In this document: positions 12,040 through 24,344 of the stretch, one piece after another
Position numbering within the stretch: position 1 is the first letter of the stretch
How the letters are laid out: every line of letters starts with the position of its first letter
Assembly: GCA_029582155.1 (NCBI GenBank)
Contig: CM055894.1
Span: forward strand, 30,422,707-30,486,706
From: Panopea generosa
Lineage: Eukaryota; Mollusca; Bivalvia; Adapedonta; Hiatellidae
Length of the DNA: 64,000 bases
Direction of reading: 5' to 3'
Translations under genes and position numbers: made by a program
Notes under the pieces: generated by a model
The model's input: the letters and a program-made list of their open reading frames with translations, nothing else
The model's database searches: none
Told to the model about the DNA's origin: nothing

Positions 12040-12760
12040 GTGGTTGGGGATATGACCACGTTAGTGGCAACCTCTTGTTTGTTTTATATTCTGTACTCTT
12101 GCAAAAGGTCAAAGGATTTATGCTATGGTAATGTATCTGTCCTCTATCCTATTGTTCATTGTCCATCTATTAAATTTTCATCTAGTAAGAATGTTTATAT
12201 CCATGAAAACCAGGTAGAGTTCTTATTGATGGACACATGCTGAATTTTGTTTCATAATTAATGTAGCACCTTCAGTTTTCATTTGATTTTGACAAAACTT
12301 GTTCAGAATGTTCAAGTGTATGAAGGATAGGATGTGATCTTTAACTGTTTGCCGTATATTGGATCAAATTTGAGTTGTGACCCTCGATTGATGTAAAATA
12401 CTGATTTTTGTCCCGTAAACACAGCAGTACTTCAATCTTCATCTGATTTTGAATCTTAGTTTCTATGAAAGCTTGACAAGATTTATAATCGGCAGTGTTA
12501 GGCCAGAATAGACAGAGTTTAATGGCTCTTGATCAATGGGAAAACGTAGATATTTGCCTTGTAAGCATTGTAGTACCTTTAAATTTTCATTTTTGGATAA
12601 TGACTAAACGTGGTCAGAATGTTATTGACCATGAGGCTTGGACAAGTTCTCAAACCGGCCATATTGGACCTTAATGGCTTTTGAATTATTGAAAATGCAG
12701 ATTTTTGTCTTAAAATTATTGTTAATCAAACTTGATAGGAATGTTAAAATTTCACATTAA
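12040..12760. repeat. Decayed tandem array, about 165-bp unit
   Basis: Several units share CACCTTCAGTTTTCATTTGA-like text, AACTTGTTCAGAATGTT and a 'TTTAATGGCTCTTGATCAAT' segment, near 12265, 12430 and 12580. The unit is related to the better-kept arrays at 37.74 and 49.6-50.8 kb. Confidence 0.6.
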
Positions 12761-12779
12761 CTGTTCATATAACCAATCG

Positions 12780-13565
12780 TTCATTTTTGAAAAAAGAAAC
12801 AGAGTTACATTCTGTGGATTCTTGAAGTAATTTAGAAAGAGGGTTTCTGCTCAATCATTTAAGATATTTTGATAAAGTATTGTAAATAAATTCTTTTTAA
12901 AAAGACAATGAAGAGGAAACTTAGGATTGATTTTCAGATAAATAAGGTCAAGATCATTGTTTCTGAAAATTTGCATTAAGATATTAGATGACATTGTGCT
13001 GATAGGTTCCTGTCATGGCAGGAGGCTTGGGATATGTTTTGAGTCAAATGGGACCAAGGTCAAGATGTCTGTTACTAAACAAAGAAAAATGGATTCTGTT
13101 CAATATTTATTTATAAGTTTCCTTTCAAGATATTTTATAAAAGTTGGGACCCTAACATGGAAAGGAAGCATGAGATTGATTTCATTTTTACTGTTGCTTA
13201 AATGTAGTAAAAATGTTTGCTTGTTAGATTTAGATTGATTTGAGGTAAATGGGGTCAAGATTATTGCTATTCAAACTGGAAAAATGGTATCCACTCCATA
13301 ACTAGTTTCCTTTAAGATATTTTGATGAACTTTGTTGTATAGATTTCTAACTTGGGATTGATTTGAAATAAATTTGGTCACAGTCAACTGCTTTAGTTCT
13401 TTTGAGATATTTTGTGCATGACAGTAAGACAACACATCATATAGGTTTTGAGATAAATATGGTCAACATCAAGGGCACTGTTAGAAAAAAAATCATTATA
13501 ATTTCCTTTAAGATATTTTGGTAAAATGTTGTACTTTGGGGTTGGCTTTGAGATTAATCAATACA
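12780..13565. repeat. Decayed tandem array, about 150-bp unit
   Basis: Repeated phrases are TTTAAGATATTTTGATAAA, GGATTGATTTTCAGATAAAT and AAGGTCAAGATCATTG, with copies near 12860, 12945, 13120, 13310 and 13500. The same phrases recur at 41.98-42.24 kb. Open frames here follow the repeat units and are not genes. Confidence 0.65.
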
Positions 13566-14408
13566 ATGTTAAACAAGAAATGTCACTGGTAAGTGTCGCA
13601 TGCCACCCAAATGATCTGTGAAAATAATATATCTTATAATAGGTATTGATGTATCAATGAATATCAAGAGTAATGGACTGATGTTTCGAACTGAACATGC
13701 AATTTCATGTTTCTTTACATTTAAGCATTACCTTGACCTTTGTGTAACCTTGACCTTGACATCCGATGTAATGGTCTGGGTATTTCTACAGGTAAATGCA
13801 TGTGACACATCATCATGACATGCTGATCACTTGTGTCAAGCTATTTTAAAATCCCTTCATGTAAGACAAACAAACTAAAAGTGTGACTTTGAGGTAAGGT
13901 TCTTGGTCTGAACGTAACATATCGTCATGTCATGTTTATCAATTTATAAATTGAACCAAGTGTTTTTGAAATCCATCCATGTATGATAAAGTTACAGGAA
14001 GGACTTGAAATCTCAAACAGACTCAAAGTGTTGTCATACAAACTCAAAGTGTGACCTTGACCTTTGAAGTACTCTTCTAGGTCTTACATGTGACACGTCG
14101 TCATGTCATCTTGATCAATTGAGCCAAGTTAAAGACAAAGTTACAGACCAGACATGCAATATCAAACAAAAGTTACAGACTGGACACAAAATCTCAAACA
14201 GACAGAAAATGTTCTAAAACAAAGTTAAATTGTGACCTTGACCTTTAAAGTAGGAGTCTGGGTTTAAATGCAACACAAAGCATGACAAAGTAACAGGCTG
14301 GACACAAAATATCACACAGACTCAAAGTGTTGTCAAACAAACTCAAATTGTGACCTTGACCTTTGAGTTACGGGTGTGGGTCTTACTCGCGACATGTCAT
14401 CATGTTAT

Positions 14409-15100
14409 TAAGCTCCCGCAAAGGGGGGAAGCATATAGTTGCCGCTTCGTCTGTCCATACGTCTGGAGCGGCAGTTGTGAGTTGCGTTGCCAGTACAGAA
14501 TGGCATTGTGGGGTTTTTTGGTACTTGTGGGGTGAAATGTTCACCCCACAAGTGCAAAAACCTGTCCAAATGGCATTGTGGGGTTAATTTTATTTTTTCA
14601 CATTTTTCTTTTACTTTTTTCCCCACCTTTTTTCATTCTTTTTTAGTGTCATTAGGGTTGGATCTCAAGGTTTGTGACATTAGGGTTAGATAGAAAATAG
14701 GTTTTGTTTTGTTTTATGAAAAAAAAGATGTTTTATAACATATAAAAACTGCACCCCACAACATCACTTCCACCAGAACGTTCGTGCATTTGTCCGGGCT
14801 ATTTCTCTACAACCTCTGGTTAGAATTTTATTAAACTTGCTAGGATGCATCATTACCTAGTGGAGATGGGCATATTGTCGTTATGACGCTATTTTGCTAC
14901 AACTTCTGGTTTTAATTTTGTAAAACTAGCTAGGATCTGTGCATATTGTCATTTTGTTCCAGTTCAATGATTTTCGAATGAGTTCTGTGAAGTGCAAAGC
15001 CACATATTGTTCCTGCTATGCAGTTTGGTATTTTTCAAGTAGCCGGTACAGAGTCAAACACTTAATTGGGGAGCATCAATTGGTTCCACCGATAATTTCA
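14409..15100. mobile_element. Element nested in the 13.6-kb tandem-core copy
   Basis: The host text ends at CATCATGTTA and resumes at TGTTGATCATTTGTAGCAAG. The inserted piece starts TTAAGCTCCCGCAAAGG and ends with TTGGGGAGCATC..., roughly inverted versions of each other (GCTCCC/GGGAGC). Inside are the GTCTGTCC-type start common to these repeats and a perfect hairpin at 14523-14553. Confidence 0.5.
14523..14553. repeat. Perfect 14-bp hairpin with 3-nt loop
   Basis: ACTTGTGGGGTGAA, loop ATG, then TTCACCCCACAAGT. It is flanked by two direct copies of AATGGCATTGTGGGGTT (about 14500 and 14570), and a related ACCCCACAA occurs near 14755. Confidence 0.9.
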
Positions 15101-15942
15101 TGTGTTGATCATTTGTAGCAAGTATTAACAAAATCCATCTATGCATGACAAAGTTACAGGCCGGACACGAAATATCCGACGGAAGGATGGATGGACGCTG
15201 CAATTACTATATGCCACCCCAAAGATTTGTTTGGGAGGGGGGGGGGGCATAAAAAGCTAACTTCTGCTTACATTTCTTATACTATAGGGCCTACCACACC
15301 TAACAACACTTGTCTGGGATGTTTGTGATCATAAAATATATATTTGTAACCAGTCGAATTAGACAAGAATGAACTGGCTGAGCAGTACTATTGGGCCTCT
15401 TGTTTAAAGATTGGATGTGATTATTGCTTAGCTATAAAAGAGAAATAACAGCAAATGTCTCTGTCTAGATTATTGAAGGGACTTTATGGGATATGAGTAA
15501 ATACAAACCTTTATTACCAAACAGTTTTTATATAACTCGAAGCTCCAAATAGTTTCATTTCAGTAAACTTGCTCCATGTGAAATACTGTGAAAAACATAC
15601 CGGTATTCATATTCTACTTAAGTATATTGGTGTGACCAATCAAATGAATATCAATCCCAAATACATTTTGCATGAGTCATGTTAAGCTTGAAGTACTGCT
15701 GAAAAGCCTTGGATAAAAATATTGAAAAGAAAAACATCAAATTTTGTAGACCCATAATTAAAATAATGTTTAAGAAGTGTTTGACATGTTGTTGATAAAC
15801 ACTTATTTCCATTTTATGTTTGATTAACTTTAGCCAAAACTGTATTAATAGACTGCTAATGTTGTGAATTAAGTGGAAATAGATCCTTGTTTTGAATTTA
15901 ACAGGCCATCTTAATAAATCTATACACACTTAACATCTACAG

Positions 15943-16131
15943 TAACAGAAAATCCAACATATGATTCATCTGGAACAAGGCTGCAGGCAAGTCAAACTCC
16001 CAGTTCTTCCACTGAGGACAATACATATGCCAGCGTCACCAAGCCAAAAAAGCATCTATTGACACAAAATAGTAAAGATGTCATTGCTGAAGTACAGAAA
16101 CCTAAAAAGGATGGCAAAGGGAGGCATTGTG
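15943..16131 (+). CDS. Receptor-like tail gene, exon B
   Basis: This 189-nt exon is phase 1 at both ends. Its acceptor is AACATCTACAG and its donor is TGTG|GTTTAC. With the G from exon A it reads VTENPTYDSSGTRLQASQ, a Ser/Thr-rich linker, EDNTYASVTKPKK, and then a basic stretch ending DGKGRHC. ENPTYD contains NPXY, the pattern bound by PTB domains and used in endocytic sorting. NTYASV has a hydrophobic residue at +3 from Tyr. The donor was chosen because ending in G gives a Glu codon with exon C; the GT two bases upstream would create a stop. If the intron is retained, the frame runs on for a few codons to a TAA at 16156. Function as a signalling tail is inferred from motifs and from the joined gene. 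Confidence 0.75.
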
Positions 16132-16159
16132 GTTTACGTCATACATTTGTACTATAATG

Positions 16160-16590
16160 ATCCTCAAAATTAGATATGTGTCTTAATTATATTAAATATA
16201 ATGTCATTCGTATTTCACAATTTCAGAGTTAACATTATTAAACAAGTTGTTGATTAGGATGTCAAACATTTTAGTGTTAGAATAAATAAATTTACATATT
16301 TTTAAGATAATATACGATGCAATTTAGCTCAATTATTTTATGAATAGTTGAGTTTTAGTAATACCCCATTCAATGGTGTTGGCATCCTACATAACTGTAA
16401 TATTAATTTTGTTAATTGAACAAATATTTTGCCTATTCATTTTGAATTGGTGCACAATACACCTTAAAACAAGTGTTTGCATGGGAATAAAATTCAACTC
16501 TGCACCTCATATTTTACATGTTTTGTGGCCCCTTTTTACTGCAAAAGTGCATTTTTATCAACATCACCTCAATAACCCAAACATTCGTAT
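16160..16590. other. Intron sequence without recognisable feature
   Basis: AT-rich sequence between exon B and the large repeat block. I see no second exon or repeat terminus in it. Confidence 0.5.
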
Positions 16591-18171
16591 CTTGTTTTGA
16601 GTTCTAGTGGCCAAAGGCCAGAAGGGCTTAAGCGATGGAGCACTGTACATCATCTGTCGTCTGTCGTACGTCGTCTGTCCTCCATTAGCAGCACTTTCTC
16701 TGAAACACTAGGCCAGCTAAACCCAAACTTAACATGAATGTTTCTTTTGAATAGGAGACTACCTGCATACAGAAGCTTTTTTTTATCAATCTCAAATTCA
16801 AGATGGCCACCATTTCTAAACTTAAAAAATATTCTGCTCATGAACAGCCAAGCAGATTATGAAAATATTTATGTAGTAATGATCACCAATAGTTTTTTCA
16901 GATTTTTACAAATGGTGTCCATGGGGGTAAAAATGACTTTGCCAGAGGACTCAGTAAGGGAACATGTGATTATACATGTAATACACATATTTTTTTAAAT
17001 ACATGTAGAACTGATTTTGCCTATAACTATTGTTTGGTCAAAGAGATTCAGATTTGATAAAATGACTGGGTTCCACCGTCTAATGGGGTCAGGAGGTGCC
17101 CCAAAAGGGTCAAAGTTTTTGCAAGAACTGGCTGGTCAAATTCGCTCATATTTGGCATAAATTATCCCTATTATTATGAATATGGGTTTGAATGAAGATA
17201 AAAATCAAGGGGCTAATATTTAGGGGTCATAAGGATACTATAGGACAAATTTCTATTTTGTTCATCCATTTGTGCATAGTTGTTATTCAGTTTCAGTTAT
17301 AAAGCATCATGTAGTCATAAAAAATAAGATTTGGTTCAATAAAGTGTATTCAATTTCCATAAGGTGCCATGAGGGTCACATTAAAAAAACAACAACATAA
17401 AAAAAGGGTTAAAATTAAAAAAAATCTTCTCAAATTGGTTTATTTTTTATATAAATTATCTGTATGAGTAGAGGATTAATATTTTTACAAATCAAGGGAT
17501 GAGTATTTATAGGGGCCCTGTAAGGGGGATTTTTAATTTTACATAGGAATACTATGGGAATATGGAAAATTACATTTTTTTTCATCCATTTGTGCAAAAT
17601 CATTGTTCAGTTTGAGAACTGAATCATCTTGAATAAGATTTTGTTCAATAAGAGAAATTAATTTTCTATAAAGAGCCAAGTTGGGTCAAGAAAGTGTTAA
17701 AATTGTAAATTTTCAAAAATCTTCTCAACAACTGGTCAGTCAAATTTGTTCATATTTGATGAGATTTACATAGGAATACTATGGGGAAACGGAAAATTCT
17801 CATTTTTTAATCCATTTGTACATAATAATTTTTCAGTTTTAGATATAATGCATCTTTTAGTCAAAGCAGTTAAGATCTAGTTCAATAAGGATGTTTAACA
17901 TTCCATAAGAGGCAAGGTGGGGTCGTAAAAGGGGTTAAATTAAAGAATAGAGAATTCTTCTCAACAACTGATCAGTCAATTTTGTTCATATTTGATATAA
18001 AGTATCTCTATGAGTATCTCTATGAGGAGAGGTTTAAAGTTTGAACAAATCAAGGGCCTAGTATTTATAAGAGCCCTGTCAGGGGACTTTGAATTTTACA
18101 ACGGAATATTTTGGGAAAATGGAAAAATTCTAATTTTTCATCCATTTTTTAATTGTTTTTTATTAGCTGAC

Positions 18172-19217
18172 CTGTGAGCTATTCTGATCATCCTGCGTCC
18201 ATCGTTCTCTAAAATCGCTGGACTGATTTTCACCAAATTTGGTGTGAAGCATTGTCACACAAAGCTCTCTTTAAGTTTGCTTAATCATGAAACATGGGGT
18301 CAAATTTGTCACAGCCCAGGGTATAAGCAGTTTTTTTTTCAATATTTCGAAAAAATGTCTTCTTAGAAAGTGCAATGCCTGGAGCTTTGATATTTTGCGT
18401 GTTGTATCACCTAATCATTTTCTCTCAGATTTGTTCAAGCCATGATCCCAGCCCTGGGGTTTAACATATGAAAATTTTCTTTTAAAAATCGTTTTCTCAC
18501 AAACCAACCAGCCAAATTTGTTCATATTTGATATATATGATTTGTATGTTAGTAAGGGTTTCAAGTTTGATCAAATAAAGGGGCTAGGGTTAATGGGGCC
18601 CAGTAAGGGGACTTTAATATTTACATAGTAATAGAAAACAGGAAAAAATTTTGTTTTCATCCATTTTTGATATTGTTCCAATCATATTTTCCCCCCAGAA
18701 CTGACAAAACAAATTTGTTTATAACTGGTTAAATGATCTCTATTGATAGGGGTTTCTTTTTTGTTCGAATAAAGGGGCTAGGTTCCATTGGGATCCAGTA
18801 AGTGGATTTTGATTTTTACATAGATATACTATGGGAAAATAGGAAATTATGTTTATCTCATTTATTTTAAGTATTATTTCAAACATCTTGATGTCTGGGG
18901 CATTGTTTAGTCATTACAGTTGAGACTTGGTGGTTAAAGGGATTTTAATACAAAAAGGGATAAAATTGTGAATTTCTAAATATCTTTTTCTCAAAAACAA
19001 TTCAGCCAAATTTACTCATATTTCGTATTAATGTTCCCTATGAGTAGGGGTTTCAAGTTTGCTCAAATAAAGGGGCTACTGTTCATTTGGGGGTTGGTGG
19101 GGAGCTGTAAGGGGAATTTATTTTTACATAGGAAAACTATGTGAACGCAGATAATTTTCATAATTTGAAGTGACAGTGTCATTAGGTGAGCGACTTAAGC
19201 CCAGTTGGGCCTCCTGT
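18172..19217. mobile_element. Dispersed element nested inside the 16.6-20.0 kb block
   Basis: It starts AGCTGACCTGTGAGCTATTC and ends GTGAGCGACTTAAGCCCAGT followed by TGGGCCTCCTGTT. The start and end contain opposed GAGC/GCTC motifs. The same start motif recurs at about 30366, 31364, 44302 and 49530. The host monomer is cut at the phrase before TTCAGTTTGAGCTGTTC. Confidence 0.6.
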
Positions 19218-19767
19218 TCAGTTTGAGCTGTTCATTATCTTCTGGTCATAACAAATAAGATTTACTTCAATGAAGAGGATTGACTTTCCGTAAGTGGCCA
19301 GCAGGGGTCACAAAATTGATAGAATTGAACATTTTCAAAAATAATCTTCTCTACAACTGGTCAGTCAAATTTGTTCAAATGTGATATAAATTATTCCTAT
19401 GAGTAGGGTTTGAAGTTTGTAAAAATCAATGGGCTAGTATTTATAGTTTGGCTGCAAAGGGACTTTTATACAAATGTTGTGGGAAAACAGGAAAAATTTG
19501 TGCAAAATTATTATTCAGATTATTTCTGTAGCATCTACTAGTCATAGCAAATATCTAGTTCAATAAGCGGGATTGAATATAAGTGCCCAAGTTTAGTCGC
19601 AAAAGGGTAAAATTCTCAAATATCTTATTCTCAACAACTGGCCAGCCAAATGTGTTCATATTGATATAGATTATCTCTATGACTAAGAATTTGAAGTTTG
19701 TACAAATCAAGGGGCACCACTGGGATGTATAGAGACCTGTAAGGAGACTTTGAGTTTTATATAAGTT

Positions 19768-19935
19768 ATTACAACTTGCACAAATCAAGCTTACAGTCTT
19801 CCTGGGTAGAGCAAGTACTAAGCATATACGAAAACAGTGTCTTGCTGAAGGACACCACACAAAGGGGACGATTGAACCCACGATCCTTCGATCATGGATT
19901 CGATGCTCTACCACTGGACCAGGCACTCCACATTT
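19768..19935 (-). mobile_element. tRNA-derived SINE
   Basis: On the minus strand TGGTCCAGTGGTAGAGC resembles a Pol III A box and GTGGGTTCAATCG a B box, with about 30 nt between them. The piece then carries GTGTCCTTCAGCAAGACACT, a phrase often seen behind tRNA-like heads of animal SINEs. The tRNA fold is degenerate, so this is not a functional tRNA gene. The phrase CTTCCTGGGTAGAGC is shared with the SINE at 24345. Confidence 0.6.
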
Positions 19936-20392
19936 TCATTCCCATAAATATACAATGTAGTAATACTAGTAATTGTGTAAATATGTTGTTCAATTTGAGA
20001 TCTAAAGCATTGTCAAGTAACAGAAAATTAGATCTGGTTCAATACACAGGGGTACGGAGCCTAGCAAGAATTAACCCCCCACCCCCACCCCCAACAAAAA
20101 AAAACAAAAAAACTATCTTAACTATTTTGGGTCCCATTTAAAATTGTTGTTAATTACGTTCATATGATCAGAACCAGCAATAATGACTAATGACATAATG
20201 TTTTATTACAAAAAGTAACAACATATCAATAAGCTAGCTATTACAGCAGCACGGTTTTATGGTTGAAGAGCAATTGTTAATTAAGAGACTCAACAAAACT
20301 GAAAATTGTTGCAAAGGAGTGTCACGAATCCCCACAAAATGACACTGTATAATGCATTGAAATTCAGTCTCATTTTTTTGCAAAATTTAATG

Positions 20393-21557
20393 TTTTTATG
20401 CACCCCCTCCCATTTATTTGAGGTGGCATATAGTAATCGCAGTGTCCGTCCGTTCTTCTGTCCGGTATTTTTGTCCCGCCTGTAACTTTGTTATTCTTAG
20501 TTCAATTTTTTAAGCACTTGCTACAAACATAACATGACAACATGAAATGAGTAACACCCAGACTCCCACCTCAAACATTGTTTGACAACACCTTCAGTCT
20601 GTTTGAGATTTCGTGTCCGGTCTGTAACTTTGTCATCTGCGGATAAATTTCAAAAACACTTTGACAGAAACACTTCGTCACCTATGGATAAATTTCAAAA
20701 ACACTTGGCTCAATTCATCAGCATGACATAACAACGTGTTGTGCATAGGACCCGTACCCATACCTCAAAGGTCAAGGTCATACTGAGTATGTCTGACAAC
20801 ACTATGAGTCTGTGTGAGATTTCATGTCAGGTATTTAACTTTGTCATACATGGATGGATTTCAAAAACACAATTGATCAACATGACATAATGAAGTGTCG
20901 CATGTAAGACCCTGACCCTTTCATCAAAGGTCAAGTTGGTTTGATATTTCCTGTCTGGTCCGTAACTTTGTTTTATATGGAGGGATTTAACTTGGTTCAA
21001 TTGATCAACATGATATATCGACTTGTCGCACGTAAGACACAGACCAGTACCTCAAAGGTTAAGGTCACACTTTAAGTTTGTTTGACAACTCTTTAAGTCT
21101 GTTTGAGATTTCAATTCCAGTATGCAACTTTGTCATACATGGATGAATTTCAATAAGACTTAGCTCAATTGATAAACATAACATGACGACGTGTCTCGTG
21201 TAAGACCCAGAACCTTACCTCAGATGTCAAAGTCACATTTTCAGTTTGATATTTCATGTCTGGTCTTTAAATTTACATTGAGGGATTTTAAAAAATCTTG
21301 ACACAAGTGATTAACATGTCATGATGACAGTCATCTGCATTTACCTGTAGAAATAGCCAGACCTTTACATCAGATATCAAGGTCAAGGTATCTAAAAAAA
21401 CATGGAGCTGGGTGTGTTACCCTGAAACATCAGTCCATTACTCTTGATATTCATTGGTACATTTAAATCCGTACCTATTATAAAATATAGATTTATTTTA
21501 ATACCATTTGGGGAGAGGGGTGGGGGCATGTGACACTTATCAGTGACATTTCTTGTT
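20393..21557 (+). mobile_element. Tandem-core element (pearl/non-autonomous Helitron-like), most complete copy
   Basis: The left end reads TTTTTATGCACCCCCTCCC, then GGTGGCATATAGTAATCGCA and a GTCCGTCCG run. The right end reads GGGGGCATGTGACACTTATC then AGTGACATTTCTTGTT. In between are about six monomers of 150-180 bp with GTTTGAGATTTCGTGTCCGG, TAACTTTGTCAT, GATGGATTTCAAAAACACTT, TCAACATGACAT and CTCAAAGGTCAAGGTCA. Other copies or fragments are at 13572, 31936 and 45100. No coding capacity. Class assignment is inference. Confidence 0.75.
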
Positions 21558-22276
21558 GATTTCAATTTTACTTTATTTTTTTCAAAATGTTAATTTGACT
21601 TTTTAATTTTTGCGTTTTTTGTTTAATACAATATCATTTTAAGCCATCTTAGGTAAATAGTAGTGAAGTATTGTACACAAATTACTCAGAGTATACCAAA
21701 CAATTATCGGAATAAAAAACCTTTGTGTGGTAAGAATACCTTAATAATAAATAAAACTATTTAAATGTCAAACATAGGACAATTTTGGGGGTAAATGACC
21801 GTTTTCCTTAATTTAAACCCTCTTTTGAGTTATTCTATGAATAGAAAAACATAAAATTAAAAAAAGAAATACACATATTTTAAAGGAGTAAAGTATATTT
21901 AATACAAATATGCATAGCTTTGCTGAAAAATAAGTATTTAAAAGAAATTCATTTTACAGTGCCAATATTGGGACTTTGTGAACCTTGTCATTCCCTTTCT
22001 AGACTACACACAGAGAGTAATTTGACAATACTGTTTAGATCTAGTCCATACACATCTTTATGCTGACAATTTGTGTAGAGCATGAAAAGGGAGATTAACA
22101 GGCCATTTGTTAATCAATATTTAAGTAATCAGAAAATAGTTTTATTTACCAGGTTCTCTTAGGATGCCACCAGTGTGCAATTTAATGGCATAATGGACCT
22201 AAATTTCAAACGGTATCTGTGGCATTAATATTTTATTTTCATTGTTAAAAATAATTTCAATATGTGACTGTTTCAG

Positions 22277-22333
22277 AAGAAAAAACACAAGTAAAGCAAG
22301 ATAAGAAAGAAAAAGGCAAGATAGGGCTTAACG
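22277..22333 (+). CDS. Receptor-like tail gene, exon C (lysine-rich)
   Basis: A 57-nt exon, phase 1 at both ends, with acceptor GACTGTTTCAG and donor AACG|GTAATA. With the preceding G it reads EEKTQVKQDKKEKGKIGLN. It has no tyrosine and is strongly basic, so it probably forms a flexible charged spacer. Because its length is a multiple of three and it is phase 1-1, it could be skipped without changing the downstream frame. Low-complexity lysine stretches can arise by chance in AT-rich DNA; support comes from the splice sites and from matching phase on both sides. Confidence 0.6.
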
Positions 22334-23361
22334 GTAATATTTATAATTTGATATTGTTCTCTTTTTTGAATGATGACAATGTTGGTTTCAATAAATAAAT
22401 GTATTGTATTCATGGAATAACACAAGCGCTTAATTTAATAAGCTCAACTATTAAAGAGCATTTGAACTACTAAGCAGACTTCACATTGTCATCTGTGTTC
22501 ATTAAATGTTGATGGTATTTTTAGAGAAACATCAGACTATTGCATACCATCAATATTACAATATGTTTGGTAAGAGAGTAGGCGCTGTTTCTTTGGGACA
22601 CTCCAAAAATCAAGATCACTTAAGATTATTGTTAAAATGGTGTCAGTTTCATTTGAAAAGAAGTTGTCATCTTGACTATTGACGGTAGAATATGATACTC
22701 ATATTTCTTGGCTCAACATTTCAGTAATATTTCATGGGTTTGAGGTTTGGCTATAAAATTCTATCATGAGAGATAATTGTTTTAGTGGTAACAAGGCTCT
22801 GTGTATTTAGTCAAACTAAATTGATTTTTTGTGCAATTGCGATTAAAGCTCAGAGCTTTGTGGCAACCCTTAGTGTAACAAAAACCCTTAGTGTATTAAT
22901 TGTTACACTTAGTCTAAGAGTTGACACCGCAACCTGAAGTGTAACAAAATCCTCTTCTCTATAATATTCATATACATGTATATTATGGCAACTTACGCAA
23001 TTTATATGTTTAATACTGATACGAATTGTATATTTAAACGCCTTGAATGGAGAGGGGGGAGGGGGGTGGTGTTGTGGGGTGGTAAGTGGGATATAGTACT
23101 ACCCATGTCCATCCGTCGTACCATCTTTCCGACCGTTATACCTATCCACGGAATAAGATGTTCTTCACCAAATCACATTCACATAAAATTCATTATGTTA
23201 CACTAAGGGTTGCAGTTATCAAAATATCCCTTAGTGTAACAAAAAAACTTTGTCAGAGATGTTGGACTTTTTTTTAAAATTTGGTAAATAGGTTTTATTT
23301 AAATATAAAGTGGAAAAAAATGGAAAATTTAAAGGAGACCTATAATATTATATTAGATTGC

Positions 23362-23811
23362 AGCCCGTGTGGTTCCGGCTAAGAATAGAATCACTGCCGA
23401 TCTCTGCAGAGGGGTAGGAATCCTCCGAATGGGTGTCATGTCATGTTCATTTTATCAGTTTTTGTCATGTTCACTATTGTGGTTAAATTATCAATCCCTG
23501 TGTGGTTTCAGGGAACCATATCAGTGATGGCAAGAATAGGATCACTGTGGCTCATGCATGTTGTAGGAAGCGATAATTTGAGTAGTACGATAGAATTTGC
23601 TGAAACTCTGCAGTTCTGCAGGTATCAAGGTTCTAGTTTCATTATGCATATTCATTTGTTGGTGTATTTTTTTAATCTGTATGTTAATTTGTTGTTTTTG
23701 TACATGTAGAGTGAACCTAGAATCTTCCTTCCTGTTGGTGTCGAATAATCTATAATGTGTTGGTACACCGTAAAACCCTATTTATTCATTCATTCATTCA
23801 TTCATTCATAC
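23362..23811 (+). mobile_element. SINE-like retroposon with perfect 15-bp target-site duplication
   Basis: The element begins AGCCCGTGTGGTTCCGGCTA and ends TGTTGGTACACCGTAAAACC followed by an (ATTC)n tail. The 15-bp sequence ATTATATTAGATTGC is present immediately before (23347-23361) and after (23812-23826). Other copies are at 59681-60110, about 41330-41940 (disrupted) and about 62015-62280 (fragment). A clean duplication of this length and a simple 3' tail are hallmarks of LINE-mediated retroposition. I do not see a clear tRNA-like A/B box pair in the head. Confidence 0.85.
23784..23810 (+). repeat. (ATTC)n microsatellite tail of the retroposon
   Basis: About six ATTC/TTCA units form the 3' tail of the copy at 23362. 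The copy at 59681 has a shorter tail of the same unit. Confidence 0.9.
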
Positions 23812-24344
23812 ATTATATTAGATTGCTGTTTATTTATGTGTTTTTAACAAGAGTTGGAGGTGATAATGGTCTACTTACCTTCCAACATTGTTACTTTTTT
23901 CAAACACTAAGTGATAATTTTATGAGTAATGTTCCATAATAACAAAGTGTCAAAGATAAAATCACAGTTAATTTAGTAATATATTGCTACATCAGCATAC
24001 CTTTGAAATAAAGCCTTTAAAAAGATGCTGATTCAATGAAGCATAATCATAACTCAAGATACCGCTATTACTAAGAGAAACTTATTCTATTTATAGTATC
24101 AATGATCTTGATATATAATAAACTGCAATATTGCAGAAAAATCCACCAGCATTATTTTTATATTTTGATATCGTTTAGATAAAAGTTTGTGTGTAAGTTC
24201 GATATGGAAGCATATTGGATATACTACGGAACAGAACTAATGGGTATTTAAGTGGCTTCTTTGCGCCCACCTTATTACTTGTGTGGCTAGGGGTTTTTGT
24301 TACACTAAGAGTTGCCACAGAGCTTATATGAACCACTCTTGAGT

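Larger units (their letters stand above)
13572..15256 (-). mobile_element. Tandem-core element (pearl/non-autonomous Helitron-like), inverted copy
   Basis: The left end AACAAGAAATGTCACTGGTA and the right end TATATGCCACCCCAAAG...GGCATAAAAA are the reverse complement of the two ends of the copy at 20393-21557. Between them are 150-180-bp monomers with TGTGACCTTGACCTTTGA, CAGACTCAAAGTGTTGT and GACAAAGTTACAG. A different element interrupts it at about 14409-15100. Bivalve 'pearl' elements, later linked to non-autonomous Helitrons, have this plan of unique ends around a tandem core; the class is inference because I cannot define the exact termini. Confidence 0.65.
16602..20045. repeat. Large decayed repeat block with nested insertions
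   Basis: The block opens with GTTCTAGTGGCCAAAGGCCA and CTGTCGTCTGTCG-type text, the same start as the repeat at 27641. It continues as degenerate monomers carrying GGGGCCCTGTAAGGGG, TTTACATAGGAATACTATGG and TCTTCTCAACAACTGGTCAG. Two insertions split it: a second repeat at 18172-19217 and a SINE at 19768-19935; text of the same monomer type resumes after each. It fills most of the intron between exons B and C. Confidence 0.7.
22848..24328. mobile_element. TIR element with repeated CCCTTAGTGTAACA motif
   Basis: The left end carries GCTTTGTGGCAACCCTTAGT then GTAACAAAAACC; the right end is its inverted copy (GGTTTTTGTTACACTAAGAG then TTGCCACAGAGC). The motif CCCTTAGTGTAACA or its complement recurs at about 22869, 22888, 22905, 22937, 23198, 23231 and 24300. 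A SINE with a clean target duplication (23362-23811) sits inside. No transposase frame is seen; the superfamily is unknown. Confidence 0.65.

Noticed and set aside
19555..20141. Overlapping open frames of about 120 codons on both strands
   Set aside because: They run across a SINE and repeat monomers and show no domain or coding bias.
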